From the NCBI GenBank assembly GCA_017441605.1, contig JAFRXD010000036.1, positions 1 to 53,653 of the forward strand: a stretch of DNA of 53,653 bases. Direction: 5' to 3'. Source of the stretch: Thermoguttaceae bacterium (GTDB taxonomy: Bacteria; Planctomycetota; Planctomycetia; Pirellulales; Thermoguttaceae). A program made the position numbers and the translations under genes. The notes beneath the pieces were generated by a model, which searched no databases, was not told where the DNA came from, and saw only the letters and a program-made list of their open reading frames with translations. Positions 42,161 through 51,213 of the stretch are shown piece by piece; position 1 is the first letter of the stretch, and every line of letters starts with the position of its first letter.

Positions 42161-42200
42161 GCGAGCGCCGTCGAATTAGCGACGGCGCTCGCTTTTATTT
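42161..42200 (+). terminator. Terminator of lipoprotein copy B
   Basis: GCGAGCGCCGTCG (42161-42173) pairs perfectly with CGACGGCGCTCGC (42180-42192), six-base loop, followed by TTTTATTT. Confidence 0.92.
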
Positions 42201-42341
42201 GCGCGCTCGCCAAGTTTTTTTATTTCGTTCTTTTAACGCGCGCGACGATTTGGTAGAATAACGCGAAACAGTTGCGACTTTCCCCGTTTTTCGCGAGGGT
42301 TTGTTCGCAAACGATTTCAATCCCAGACAAGAGGAATCGAA

Positions 42342-43808
42342 ATGACTCGCATTAACCGACGACAATTTATCGGCGCGGGACTCGCCGCGACCGCCGCCTC
42401 TTTCTTTCCCGCTCCCGCGCAAATCGTCCGCGGCGCCAACGAGCGAATTCGACTAGGTTCTATCAGCTGCGGCGGGCGCGCCAACGAATTGCTTCCCGGT
42501 TTTAAATCGTTTCCGGAAGTCGACATTGTCGCGCTGTGCGATCCCGATTCCGCTCGCGTTGGGGCAACTCAAGAGAAGTATCCCGAAGTGAAAAAAACAT
42601 TTGTCGACTGCCGCAAATTGCTAGACGACAAAGAAATCGACGCGGTGATCGTCGCGACGTGCGACCATTGGCACTGCCTCGCCGCCGCTTGGGCGATGCA
42701 AGCGGAAAAAGACGTCTACGTCGAGAAACCCCTGGCGCACAACATCTACGAGGGAATCCAAGTCGTCAACGCCGCGCGAAAGTACGGTCGGGTCTGTCAG
42801 GTCGGCATGCAACAGCGCAGCGATTTGATGCAGGCGGAAATCAAAAAATTCTTGCACGAAGAGAAGCAAATCGGCAAGATTATCAACGCGCGCGTCAATC
42901 ACTATATGCCTCGAAATCCGATCGGCAAGACCGAGAAACCGCTCGCGCTCCCCGAGACGCTCGACAAGAATATGTGGCTCGGACCGGCCGAAGATTTCGA
43001 GTTGTATCGCAATACGCTGCACTACGACTGGCACTGGATGTGGAACACCGGCACGGGCGAGATGGGCAACTGGGGCGTTCACGTCCTTGACGACTGCCGT
43101 AACAACGTCCTTCTGGATTGCGTCGAGTTCCCGAAACGACTGATCGCCGGAGGCGTTCGCGCCGCGTACAACGACGACGGCGAGACTCCCAATATCCATT
43201 TTGTGTATTTCGATTCCGGCTCGATTCCGGTCGTTTTGGGGGTTTCAACGCTCGCGATGAAAGATTCCAAGTCGGCGGGCGATCACCCCGGTCCCGGCAG
43301 CGGGTACGTCGCCTACTGCGAGGGCGGGCGACTCGAAGGACAGCGCGGGCGCGCGAAAGCGTTCGACGCGGACGGAAAATTGATCAAGGAGTTCAAGGGG
43401 AACAGCGGGCAACGCGAGCACCAGCGCAACTTTATCGACGCGGTTCTCGCGCGGGATCCGTCGATGCTCCACGCGGAAGTCGCGATCGGGAAAGCGACCA
43501 GCGAGTGGTGCAATATGGCGAACATCGCGTTCCGTTGCGGTAAACCAATGTCCGCCGAGCGCGCGGCCGAGGTCGCGAAAGTCGCCGACGGCGCGGAGTC
43601 CATTTGGGGCGACGTTCTGAGCAGCGCTCAAAAGACGTTGCAAACGCACGACATTTCAATGATCGATTCCGACGTTATGGTTAGCGACGTCATGGAATTT
43701 GACGCCGAGAAACGCGAGTTTGTCGGCGAGGGTTCCGAACTCGCCAACTCGTTTATTAAGCGCAAGTACCGCAACGACGAGTTTACGATGCCGGAAATCG
43801 ACATTTAA
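42342..43808 (+). CDS. Tat-exported Gfo/Idh/MocA-family oxidoreductase
   Basis: 488 aa, starting at an ATG preceded by AGAGGA. The Tat leader MTRINRRQFIGAGLAATAASF has twin Arg and QFIG. The Rossmann domain begins IRLGSISCGGRANELL and continues VDIVALCDPDSARV; VIVATCDHWHCLAAAWAM and YVEKPLAHNIYEG (EKP motif) define the family. WMWNTGTGEMGNWGVHVLDD carries the catalytic His region of the second domain. It probably oxidises a sugar or glycoside in the periplasm. It is the first gene of a carbohydrate-related stretch with an isomerase, a DUF1080 protein and a nucleoside hydrolase. It is convergent with the isomerase, sharing a terminator at 43842-43872. A weak TTTTAA-17-TAGAAT promoter lies at 42231-42259. 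Confidence 0.94.
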   Translation: MTRINRRQFIGAGLAATAASFFPAPAQIVRGANERIRLGSISCGGRANELLPGFKSFPEVDIVALCDPDSARVGATQEKYPEVKKTFVDCRKLLDDKEIDAVIVATCDHWHCLAAAWAMQAEKDVYVEKPLAHNIYEGIQVVNAARKYGRVCQVGMQQRSDLMQAEIKKFLHEEKQIGKIINARVNHYMPRNPIGKTEKPLALPETLDKNMWLGPAEDFELYRNTLHYDWHWMWNTGTGEMGNWGVHVLDDCRNNVLLDCVEFPKRLIAGGVRAAYNDDGETPNIHFVYFDSGSIPVVLGVSTLAMKDSKSAGDHPGPGSGYVAYCEGGRLEGQRGRAKAFDADGKLIKEFKGNSGQREHQRNFIDAVLARDPSMLHAEVAIGKATSEWCNMANIAFRCGKPMSAERAAEVAKVADGAESIWGDVLSSAQKTLQTHDISMIDSDVMVSDVMEFDAEKREFVGEGSELANSFIKRKYRNDEFTMPEIDI

Positions 43809-43841
43809 TTTTGTCGCCCTCCTTTTAATTGGTTAAAAAAG

Positions 43842-43872
43842 AAAAGCGCCGTTGTCGACCAACGGCGCTTTT
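43842..43872. terminator. Bidirectional terminator between convergent genes
   Basis: AAAAGCGCCGTTG (43842-43854) pairs with CAACGGCGCTTTT (43860-43872). T-rich DNA on both sides. Confidence 0.9.
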
Positions 43873-43894
43873 TGTTTTTAAACGCCTCAAAGAT

Positions 43895-44752
43895 TTATTC
43901 CCCGCAAGACGTTTTAAGACATTTGATCGACTCTCTTCCCAATCTGACGATTCCCGGGGAATAATCGAAGGGTTCGACGCCAATCCAGCCGTCGAAATTA
44001 ATATCTTTTAACGCGGTCATTACCCAGTTGAAATTTAGCCGTCCAAAGCCCGGTCCCTGAAGATTGGGATCATTGGCGTGGAACGTGACGAGCTTTGTCT
44101 TAGTCGCCGCGTATCTTATCGTGTCCGGAATCGACTGGTATTCGCCGCCGTGCATCGCTTTGCAATCGAGATGTAACGCCACGAGTTTCGGTTCGCCCAA
44201 CTGTTTGATAAAATCGAGGGTATCGTCGGCATTGACCCAGAAATTGGTTTCGGTTGGCGCCAGCGCCTCTAGAGCTAGGACGACCCCCGTTTTTTCCAAC
44301 GTCGGCAAGACGTTGGAAACGACTTCCATAGCGTTGGCGAAAGCGCGCTCGCGCGGTTGTCCTTTCGCGACATTTCTTTGCCCCGGCGAACCAAGAACCA
44401 TATAGACTCCGCCTAGCTCCGCGCAAAAAATTGCCAGTTCCGAGAGGTATTCCGCCGTTCTTTTTCTAACCTCGGCGTCGTCGGTCGTTATATGAAACCC
44501 GGACGTCTTCGCGAGTATCCAGTGAAGTCCCGATACGGCGACTCCGTAGTCGCGCGAAAGTTTCCGGATTTGGGAACGAATCGTCTCGTCGACTCGAGAC
44601 AGAGACATTGTTTCGGACGCGCCGGAAACAAAATCGGGATCGAGCGAGAAGGGCGCGAGCTCCGTTCCGTCGTATCCCCACGACGCGAACGCCTCAAATT
44701 GATTCTTTAACGACCACGCTTGAAACATCTCGTTGCAAAGCGCTATTTTCAT
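43895..44752 (-). CDS. Sugar-phosphate isomerase/epimerase-like TIM-barrel protein
   Basis: 285 aa, the usual size for xylose-isomerase-like/AP-endonuclease-2 TIM barrels. The start ATG has AAGGA seven bases upstream. Metal-ligand motifs in order: VVLALEAL (Glu), LVALHLDCKAMHGG (Asp and His), LVTFHANDP (His) and IGVEPFDY (Glu). WGYDGTELAPF near the N-terminus is typical (GYDGvE). No signal peptide is present, so it acts in the cytoplasm. It probably isomerises or epimerises a sugar, perhaps a product of the periplasmic oxidoreductase opposite. The 92-base gap to the SGNH gene makes co-transcription possible. Confidence 0.9.
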   Translation of the reverse strand: MKIALCNEMFQAWSLKNQFEAFASWGYDGTELAPFSLDPDFVSGASETMSLSRVDETIRSQIRKLSRDYGVAVSGLHWILAKTSGFHITTDDAEVRKRTAEYLSELAIFCAELGGVYMVLGSPGQRNVAKGQPRERAFANAMEVVSNVLPTLEKTGVVLALEALAPTETNFWVNADDTLDFIKQLGEPKLVALHLDCKAMHGGEYQSIPDTIRYAATKTKLVTFHANDPNLQGPGFGRLNFNWVMTALKDINFDGWIGVEPFDYSPGIVRLGRESIKCLKTSCGE

Positions 44753-44843
44753 TGAGCAATTCCTTGTATAAAAAACGCCGAAACCCCGACGCGTTGAAAA
44801 ACGATCGAGGAATCGGCTCTTTTACTAAACGCCGTCGGACGAA

Positions 44844-46232
44844 TTACTTCGTCAGTTCTTCAAGTTTCAAATAAAGCGCGGCGCCCCAAGACTCGTAGCC
44901 GACCGCGTTGGGATGAAGCAGGTCGGGCATAATCTCTTTGGTAAGAACGCCCTCTTTGTTCAGGAAAACTTTGCCAATATCGACGACTTCAACGTTGGGT
45001 AGGTCGCGCATATAGAAAGGCGTCCACTCGTTGATCGCGTCAATATTTTCTTGTTGATCGTCGCGGTTGGTGCAAGGGAAGACTTTCAGGACGATAATCT
45101 TGATTTCCGGGAAGAGTTCGCGGAGTTTTTTAACGATGCGACGCTGACCTAGCGCAATGTTTTTCGCTTGTCGATCTCGTCCCCAAGTGTTGTTGACGCC
45201 GATAAGAAGAACTGCGGCTTTCGGATTGACGTTGGAGAAATCGTAGTTTTCGAGTCTCCAAAGAACGTGTTGCGTTTGATCGCCACCGTGACCGAGGTTG
45301 ATCGCCTTCTTGTCGCCGTAGTATTTTTGCCAGACGTCGGGACCCGCGCTTTCCCAACCGTGAGTAATGGAGTCGCCGATCATAAGAATGTCGACGTCGC
45401 CCTTCTTGAGAATTTCGTTCTTTTCGTCAAATCTCTTCGACCACCACTCGGCGTCGACGGGGGCCGGTTGCGTGTCGACGGAGTTTTCTCCGAGACCGTC
45501 GGCGATCATCGGTTCAATCGCTTTCGCCCAAATCTCGTAGCCCTCTTGCGAAGGATGCAAGAAGTCGGGCATAATCTCTTTGGGCAGTTCGCCGTCTTTC
45601 GTCAGGAAGAGATCGTTAATGCTGTAAAGCTGGACGTTTTCGACCGCGCCGTTCGCGTAGATAGCTTCCAGACCTTTGTTGATCTCGTTGACCGCTTGGC
45701 GCAACGGATCGTCCGCTTTATTGCCGCGCGGGAAGACTTCCAGCAGCAGGATTTTCGTCTCGGGATAGAATCCCTTCAGACGATCGACGATCATCTGAAT
45801 TCCCTCGACCGTTTGCGCCGGCGTACTGTGCATTTCGCCGTTGTCCTTTTTATGACCGATGTTGTTGGTTCCGATCATCACGACGGTCATTTTGGGAGAG
45901 ATTTTGTCCATCGGCGAGTTTTCCATGCGCCAGAGGACGTGCCCGGTGCGGTCGCCGCTGATCGCGAAGTTCATCGCTTTCCGTTCCGAGTAGTACTTGT
46001 CCCAAACTTCTTTGCCTTTACCTTCCCAGAAATGGGTAATGGAGTCGCCGACCCAGAGAAGATCGACGTCCCCTTGGGCCATTCGCTCCGCTTGTTGCTT
46101 GTAGCGATCAATATCGCGGTTTTCAAGAGTCGTGGCGAGATTCTCTTGCGCGAACGACAGGCAAGAGGAGGCCGCGATCAGAAGTCCGAAAACGCCGACG
46201 AGATAAGCCGACGGATTCAACATTTTTTTCAT
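44844..46232 (-). CDS. Secreted protein with two tandem SGNH/GDSL hydrolase domains
   Basis: 462 aa with a signal peptide (MLNPSAYLVGVFGLLIAASSCLSFA). Two homologous SGNH domains follow. Domain 1 has WVGDSITHFWEG (Ser64), a GTNN block and DFLHPSQEGYE (Asp223, His226). Domain 2 has MIGDSITHGWES (Ser288), a GVNN block and DLLHPNAVGYE (Asp437, His440). Both have the Gly-Asp-Ser, Gly-x-Asn and Asp-x-x-His elements, so both should be active esterases, though oxyanion-hole details differ (GTNN against GVNN). The family removes acyl groups, often acetyl esters on polysaccharides. The duplication is internal and clear. Confidence 0.93.
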   Translation of the reverse strand: MKKMLNPSAYLVGVFGLLIAASSCLSFAQENLATTLENRDIDRYKQQAERMAQGDVDLLWVGDSITHFWEGKGKEVWDKYYSERKAMNFAISGDRTGHVLWRMENSPMDKISPKMTVVMIGTNNIGHKKDNGEMHSTPAQTVEGIQMIVDRLKGFYPETKILLLEVFPRGNKADDPLRQAVNEINKGLEAIYANGAVENVQLYSINDLFLTKDGELPKEIMPDFLHPSQEGYEIWAKAIEPMIADGLGENSVDTQPAPVDAEWWSKRFDEKNEILKKGDVDILMIGDSITHGWESAGPDVWQKYYGDKKAINLGHGGDQTQHVLWRLENYDFSNVNPKAAVLLIGVNNTWGRDRQAKNIALGQRRIVKKLRELFPEIKIIVLKVFPCTNRDDQQENIDAINEWTPFYMRDLPNVEVVDIGKVFLNKEGVLTKEIMPDLLHPNAVGYESWGAALYLKLEELTK

Positions 46233-46379
46233 AAGTTAACGCCTTTCCAAAAAGCCCCGTCGACTCGGTTCGTCGCCGAAACCGGCGCCGACGCGGTAAC
46301 TTTAACAAAATTCGCGCGTTGGAACTCGTTCAAGCGCGTTAAATTTTTTGCGGTGAAAGCGAAGTCGCCAAAGTTGTTT

Positions 46380-47255
46380 CTATTCCTTTGGACGGATCGT
46401 TTGAACGGAAATCGACTTGAAATCGATTGGGAAACCGTGAGCTTGAAATAGAATCGGACTAGACTTGACGAGTCCGAAATTCTTTTGACTTTTAAATTTG
46501 CTTCGCGACTTGGCTTCAATCCATTCGCGCGAGCCTATTTCGTACGCGAGGACCTTTTCGCCGTCGATCCAATGCTCGACGCTATTTCCTAGGACGACGA
46601 TTTTTCCTTGCCGAAATTCTCCGTCCGGCTCCGTTTTTTCCGGCGCTGGGAATTCGCCGACGCGCGTCGATTCCTTAGCGGGGAACATATCGAAAAGGGA
46701 CGCGATTTTGCGGTTGGGAACCTTGCCGTCGTCGACGTTGGCGTCGTCTTGGACTTGGTATTCCGGTCCGATCCAGCCCTTGCCGTTGGGTTGTTCGATC
46801 TTGTACTTAACGCCCGAGTTACAGCCGCGCCCATAGCGCCATTCGAAGGTCAGAACGTAGTTGTCGAACGATTCCGCGGTGAGAATATCACCGCCGTTTT
46901 CCGGATCGACCAAGCGAAGCGCGCCGGAGTCGACGACCCAACCCTTGGGTTCGTTTCCCGTTTCGTCGACCCAGCCCGTTAAGTCGCGTCCATTAAAGAG
47001 ATCTCGCGGCTCGGACGCGACAAATTCCAACGGGGCGTCGGAAGGTTTCGTCGTCGTTTCCGAGGAGGCCTCGGTCGAGGAAAGCGATCCGAGGATTTCT
47101 TCGAGATCCGAAGATTGTTCGCTTTTGGGAGATTCGTCCAACTCCACGTCCGAAACGAACGTTCCGTCGAGTTTGGGCGAACAGGAGGCGAGAGCCAAAA
47201 CGAAAGACGCGGCGAACGCGACGACGACCGCGCGGGGGGGACGATTAAACAACAT
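46380..47255 (-). CDS. DUF1080 (3-keto-disaccharide hydrolase-like) lipoprotein
   Basis: 291 aa from the ATG at 47253-47255; an ORF open to 47369 would overlap the terminator of the upstream gene. The leader MLFNRPPRAVVVAFAASFVLALASC ends in a lipobox (LASC). After an acidic linker, PRDLFNGRDLTGWVDET begins the DUF1080/3-keto-disaccharide hydrolase domain, a concanavalin-like beta sandwich: NYVLTFEWRYGRGCNSGVKY, EYQVQDDANVDDGK and IVVLGNSVEHWIDGEKVLAYE. Characterised members hydrolyse 3-keto-glycosides. It lies close to a Tat Gfo/Idh oxidoreductase and a TIM-barrel isomerase that could produce and use 3-keto sugars. It is separated from the nucleoside hydrolase by a clear terminator. Confidence 0.9.
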   Translation of the reverse strand: MLFNRPPRAVVVAFAASFVLALASCSPKLDGTFVSDVELDESPKSEQSSDLEEILGSLSSTEASSETTTKPSDAPLEFVASEPRDLFNGRDLTGWVDETGNEPKGWVVDSGALRLVDPENGGDILTAESFDNYVLTFEWRYGRGCNSGVKYKIEQPNGKGWIGPEYQVQDDANVDDGKVPNRKIASLFDMFPAKESTRVGEFPAPEKTEPDGEFRQGKIVVLGNSVEHWIDGEKVLAYEIGSREWIEAKSRSKFKSQKNFGLVKSSPILFQAHGFPIDFKSISVQTIRPKE

Positions 47256-47270
47256 TTTTCGACCTTGATT

Positions 47271-47301
47271 AAAAGAAAACGGAGCGTTTTGACGCGCTCC
47301 G
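47271..47301 (-). terminator. Terminator of the nucleoside-hydrolase gene
   Basis: On the minus strand CGGAGCG and CGCTCCG (47280-47301) form a seven-bp stem, followed by TTTTCTTTT (47271-47279). Confidence 0.85.
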
Positions 47302-47344
47302 CTTTCGAGAAAGAGCGCGCGAAAGCGCGAGCTCAATCGAACCG

Positions 47345-48373
47345 TTACAGTTTTTCGCTGCACAGCCAAGCGAACGCCTCTTGAACGCGAACAATTTGTT
47401 CGCGACTAACCTTAAAATACTTGGCTTTACCGTCCGCCTTGGGCTCGAACGTAGTGAACCCTTCGTCGTCGACGGTTATTTCGCCGGATTCGGAAAGATC
47501 GAAATATCCTCGATCTTGACGCGCCGCGAAAAGAATTGTGGTCAGATCCCAGGTGCACTGTTCGGCGTCGAGGGAGCCCCGATAGTATTTGAACGCTTCT
47601 TTGACCGGATGATATTTAACGTACTCGTAGTCGTTTTTCATCATATCGCCGGTCATATGGATTTCGCGCCCCACTTCGAATCCGGACGCGAAAATCGGCG
47701 TGGGCCATTCGGCGAAAACCTTTTGCGCCGAAGGAACGTCTTTGATAACGTTGTATTCTTTCTGACGTTCAACGTAGTTGCCCGCCATCGCGACTAGATA
47801 CTTTACTTTCTTAGCGGCGAGTTCTCGACCGTTTAACGGGGAGTAATCGTCGCCCGGGGTATCGAGCAGTCGCGCGAGATTCGTCGAGAAACCGACTTGA
47901 GCGATAACGACCGATCCGTCTTCTTGCGACGCGAGGGTCTTGCGGAGAAGTTCGACGGAGTCGTAATATTGCGTCTTGTCGTTGGCTAGATCGAAGAACG
48001 GGAACATTAAATCGCCGTTCTCGTCTTTAGCTTCCAAGGTTTGACGCAAGAATTTGCCGTCGAACGTTTCGCAACCGCTATCTTTGACCGCGCCGATCGG
48101 AACGTTGGGATTGTCGTAGAACGCGTCGATTAGTTGGCAATAAGGAGCCGCGTATTTGTTATCTTTGGTGAGCGTAATCGCGAGGAAGTCGATCTCTCCT
48201 CGTTTTTCAAGATTGTTTAGCATCGCCAACGCGAACACGTCGTCGATGTCGTTGCCCATATCCGTGTCGTAAATAATTTTGACCGGATCCTTGCCCAACG
48301 CGGGGGAAGCGATCGACGCGAGACCGCAAACCGCGATCGCGCAGAGGAATAAACCGATGAGTCTCTTTTGCAA
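47345..48373 (-). CDS. Exported nucleoside hydrolase-like protein (TTG start)
   Basis: 342 aa. The start codon is TTG (48371-48373), supported by AGGAG seven bases upstream and by the signal peptide that follows (QKRLIGLFLCAIAVCGLASIASPALG). The mature start IIYDTDMGNDIDDVFAL contains the DTDxGxDxDD calcium-binding signature of inosine-uridine nucleoside hydrolases. Later blocks include LAITLTKDNKYAAPY, ASGFEVGREIHMTG and TWDLTTILFAA, a possible Asp ligand (DLT). The C-terminus carries an extra segment to residue 342. It should cleave N-ribosidic bonds in the periplasm, freeing bases for uptake. A substrate cannot be inferred. Confidence 0.92.
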   Translation of the reverse strand: MQKRLIGLFLCAIAVCGLASIASPALGKDPVKIIYDTDMGNDIDDVFALAMLNNLEKRGEIDFLAITLTKDNKYAAPYCQLIDAFYDNPNVPIGAVKDSGCETFDGKFLRQTLEAKDENGDLMFPFFDLANDKTQYYDSVELLRKTLASQEDGSVVIAQVGFSTNLARLLDTPGDDYSPLNGRELAAKKVKYLVAMAGNYVERQKEYNVIKDVPSAQKVFAEWPTPIFASGFEVGREIHMTGDMMKNDYEYVKYHPVKEAFKYYRGSLDAEQCTWDLTTILFAARQDRGYFDLSESGEITVDDEGFTTFEPKADGKAKYFKVSREQIVRVQEAFAWLCSEKL

Positions 48374-48495
48374 GGCGATTCTCCTATGGCGAGCGCCGAG
48401 CGCCTCGCGCGCTCGACGCGGATGAAACGGGTGTTAAATAGAGTGTATCGAAAACTAATCAAAAAATCCAGCGATTGGGATTATTTTTATAAAAA

Positions 48496-51213
48496 TCAAC
48501 CGTCTCGACGCTTGAAACCTCCGCCTCTTTTTTCGCCGCCGAATTTCGAACCTCCCCCAAACCCCGGCTTTTTCCCTTTGTTGAAACCCTTGCCGAATTC
48601 ATTTTTGCGCGACGAAAACCCTTGTTTCCCAGAACTTTTTCGCGAGTCGTCGCTTTGAAAACGCCCGCTTTTTTCGTCGCTCTTTGAGTCGCGCCGGAAG
48701 GTTCCGTCAACAAATCGCTCGTTTCTTTTTGAGGAGCGATCAAATTTTTCAAATCGTTCGAACTTTCGTTTTGGACGAGTTTCGCTCGCGAACGAGTCGC
48801 CGCGTTCATCGCGCGAGAATTCGCGATTCCTATCGTTTTTTACTCCTCGACGGAAATTGGCCTTGCCCTCGTCCGAGCGCCGAGCGAATCCGTCGCGGGG
48901 ACGCGCGTCGTTTTCGAATTCTCCGAATCTTCTTTTTGGGCGCGCGAAATCGTCGCGTTCAAAGTTTCGCGGACGTTGTTTGGCGTTTTGCGGTCTATTT
49001 TCCTCTCGCGGCGTTTCTACGCGATTCCAACGCTTTTCAATAGGATCCCATTCCCGAGAACGAACTCGCGGGCGCTCGGAACCAAACTCCCTTGCGCCGG
49101 CCCGATATCCTCCGTTCGAACCGGATATTTCGCGACCGACGCGTTTTTCCGAGAACCGACGGGCCTCGCGCTCTCTTTCGCGCGCTTCTTCTTGCTCCCG
49201 ACTTTCGCGCTCGCTTTCTCGAACGAAACGCTTAACGCGCGAAGTGCGACGAAGCGCCGACTCTCGCGTTGTGTAGGGGGAAATAAGGCAATCTTCGTCG
49301 TTTCCGATTAAATCTTCCCGTCCGGCGGTCTTCAATGCGGCTTTGACGTCGTGGTAAAACGCGGGGTTATAGTAAAGCAACAGAGCGCGTTGCAACGCTC
49401 GTTCCCTAAGTCCCCTCGGAACGTAAAGCTTCTCGCCGGAAATAGGATCGATTCCCGTAAAATAGGCGCACGTCGCGAGTTGAAATGGCGCCGGAATAAA
49501 GTCCTGCACCTGTTCGGGACGAACGCCGTGCTTTTTAAGGTAGACCGCGACTTCCACCATCGATTGAATTGTGCAACCGGGAAATCCCGCGATCAGGTAA
49601 GGCACAATATACTGTTCTTTGCCAACTCGTTTTGACGTTTCCAAGAACAGGTCGCAGAAACGCTCGTAGTCCGCGATGGGCGGTTTATTCATTAATCGGA
49701 GAACGTAATCGTCCACGTGCTCCGGGGCTGTTTTTAAATGTCCGCCGGTGTGATGCGCGGCGAGTTCCTCGACGAATTCCGGGGAGTAATTGGCCAAATC
49801 CGTTCGTACGCCGGAAGCGATTAATACTTTTTTTACCCCCTCGACCGCGCGCGCTTTTTTAAGTAGCGCAATGTATTTTGAGTGATCAACGTCAAGATTC
49901 GGACAGATCGTCGGGCAAAGGCAGGAGACGCGCGAACACTTTTTACAGATCTCTTTGTTTTTGCCGCCCGTGCCGTACATATTCGCCGTGGGGGCGTTTA
50001 GGTCGTCGATAACTCGCGCGCCGCCCGATTCGGCGACGAGAGATTTGATTTCCGATACGATAGAGTCCTCGCTTCGGCATTGAACGAACTTTCCTTGATG
50101 CGCGGCGATGGCGCAGAAAGAGCATCCTCCGTAACAACCGCGGTGCGTTACGACCGACGAGCGAGTAACTTCGGAGGCGGGAATTGTTTCGTCGTACGAC
50201 GGGTGGGCCTTGCGCGTATAAGGCAAGGCGTAAACGGCGTCCATTTCTTCGGGCGAAAGGGGTAGGGCGGGCGGATTGACCACAACCGCTTCCTCGCCGT
50301 GCTCCTGGACAAGCGTCTTGGCGCAGTAGGGATTAAGATTGGCGAAGGCGATTTTCGTCATTTCGACAAAAAACTGTCGCGAGCGCCTTGCCTCTTCCGC
50401 CTGTTTCGCCAATTGAGGGTCGTCTTTGCGCTTGGCCATTTTCGCGAGTTGCTCGGGATCTCCGCTTTCCTCGACTTCCTCGTAACTTGGTAGATAAGCG
50501 ATTGTTTCCGATTCTTCGGGAAGGTCTTCCGACTTGCCCAATCGATACGCGGAACCTCTGACGTCGCGAATTGATTTTATCGGTTCTCCCGCCGCGAGAC
50601 GACGCATCGTCTCAAGCATGGGGCGCTCGCCCATTCCGTAGATTAAAAGATCGCACTTGGAATCGAAAACGATCGAACGTCGAACTTTTTCGCTCCAATA
50701 GTCGTAGTGCGCGATGCGGCGCAAGCTAGCCTCGACTCCTCCCGCGATAATTGGAACTCCCGGGAACGCCTCGCGCGCGCGTTGGCAATAAACCAACGTG
50801 GCGCGATCCGGGCGCCGACCGATCTTTCCGCCGGGCGAGTAGGCGTCGTTATTGCGGATTTTTCGATTGGCGGTGTAATGGTTGATCATCGAGTCCATAT
50901 TTCCCGCGCTTACGCAAAACGCGAGTTTTGGACGTCCAAATTTGCGAAAATCGTCGACGGAATCCCACGCCGGTTGGCTCAAAATCGCCACTTTGAATCC
51001 GTCTTTTTCCAAAACGCGCGCCAAGAGACCGTTCGCGAAACTTGGAGAGTCCACGTAAGCGTCGCCGGTAACAAAAACGACGTCGACTTCGTCCCAGCCG
51101 CGAGCGGCGACTTCGTCCGGCGTCAACGGAAGGGGATCGGGCGTTTGAAGTTGCGGACGCGACGAGCGATTGGGATCGTCGAAAAGCGCGGGGATTTGGG
51201 ACGTTTCTGGCAT
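48496..51213 (-). CDS. YgiQ-family radical SAM protein with a long R/G-rich C-terminal tail
   Basis: 905 aa. Residues 1 to about 650 are the YgiQ core: an N-terminal B12-binding-like domain (DVVFVTGDAYVDSPSF, PIIAGGVEASLRRIAHYDYW), then the radical SAM site GCYGGCSFC (Cys360, Cys364, Cys367; CxxxCxxC) and a later Cys-rich patch (CKKCSRVSCLCPTICP), possibly a second Fe-S site. YIVPYLIAGFPGCT lies in the C-terminal core. From about residue 653 the last 250 residues are low complexity, alternating Arg, Glu, Asp, Lys, Phe and Gly, and ending GGGSKFGGEKRGGGFKRRDG. This tail looks like an RNA-binding or phase-separating disordered region. Reaction of YgiQ proteins is unknown. It has no close same-strand neighbour. 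Confidence 0.93.
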   Translation of the reverse strand: MPETSQIPALFDDPNRSSRPQLQTPDPLPLTPDEVAARGWDEVDVVFVTGDAYVDSPSFANGLLARVLEKDGFKVAILSQPAWDSVDDFRKFGRPKLAFCVSAGNMDSMINHYTANRKIRNNDAYSPGGKIGRRPDRATLVYCQRAREAFPGVPIIAGGVEASLRRIAHYDYWSEKVRRSIVFDSKCDLLIYGMGERPMLETMRRLAAGEPIKSIRDVRGSAYRLGKSEDLPEESETIAYLPSYEEVEESGDPEQLAKMAKRKDDPQLAKQAEEARRSRQFFVEMTKIAFANLNPYCAKTLVQEHGEEAVVVNPPALPLSPEEMDAVYALPYTRKAHPSYDETIPASEVTRSSVVTHRGCYGGCSFCAIAAHQGKFVQCRSEDSIVSEIKSLVAESGGARVIDDLNAPTANMYGTGGKNKEICKKCSRVSCLCPTICPNLDVDHSKYIALLKKARAVEGVKKVLIASGVRTDLANYSPEFVEELAAHHTGGHLKTAPEHVDDYVLRLMNKPPIADYERFCDLFLETSKRVGKEQYIVPYLIAGFPGCTIQSMVEVAVYLKKHGVRPEQVQDFIPAPFQLATCAYFTGIDPISGEKLYVPRGLRERALQRALLLYYNPAFYHDVKAALKTAGREDLIGNDEDCLISPYTTRESALRRTSRVKRFVRESERESREQEEAREREREARRFSEKRVGREISGSNGGYRAGAREFGSERPRVRSREWDPIEKRWNRVETPREENRPQNAKQRPRNFERDDFARPKRRFGEFENDARPRDGFARRSDEGKANFRRGVKNDRNREFSRDERGDSFASETRPKRKFERFEKFDRSSKRNERFVDGTFRRDSKSDEKSGRFQSDDSRKSSGKQGFSSRKNEFGKGFNKGKKPGFGGGSKFGGEKRGGGFKRRDG

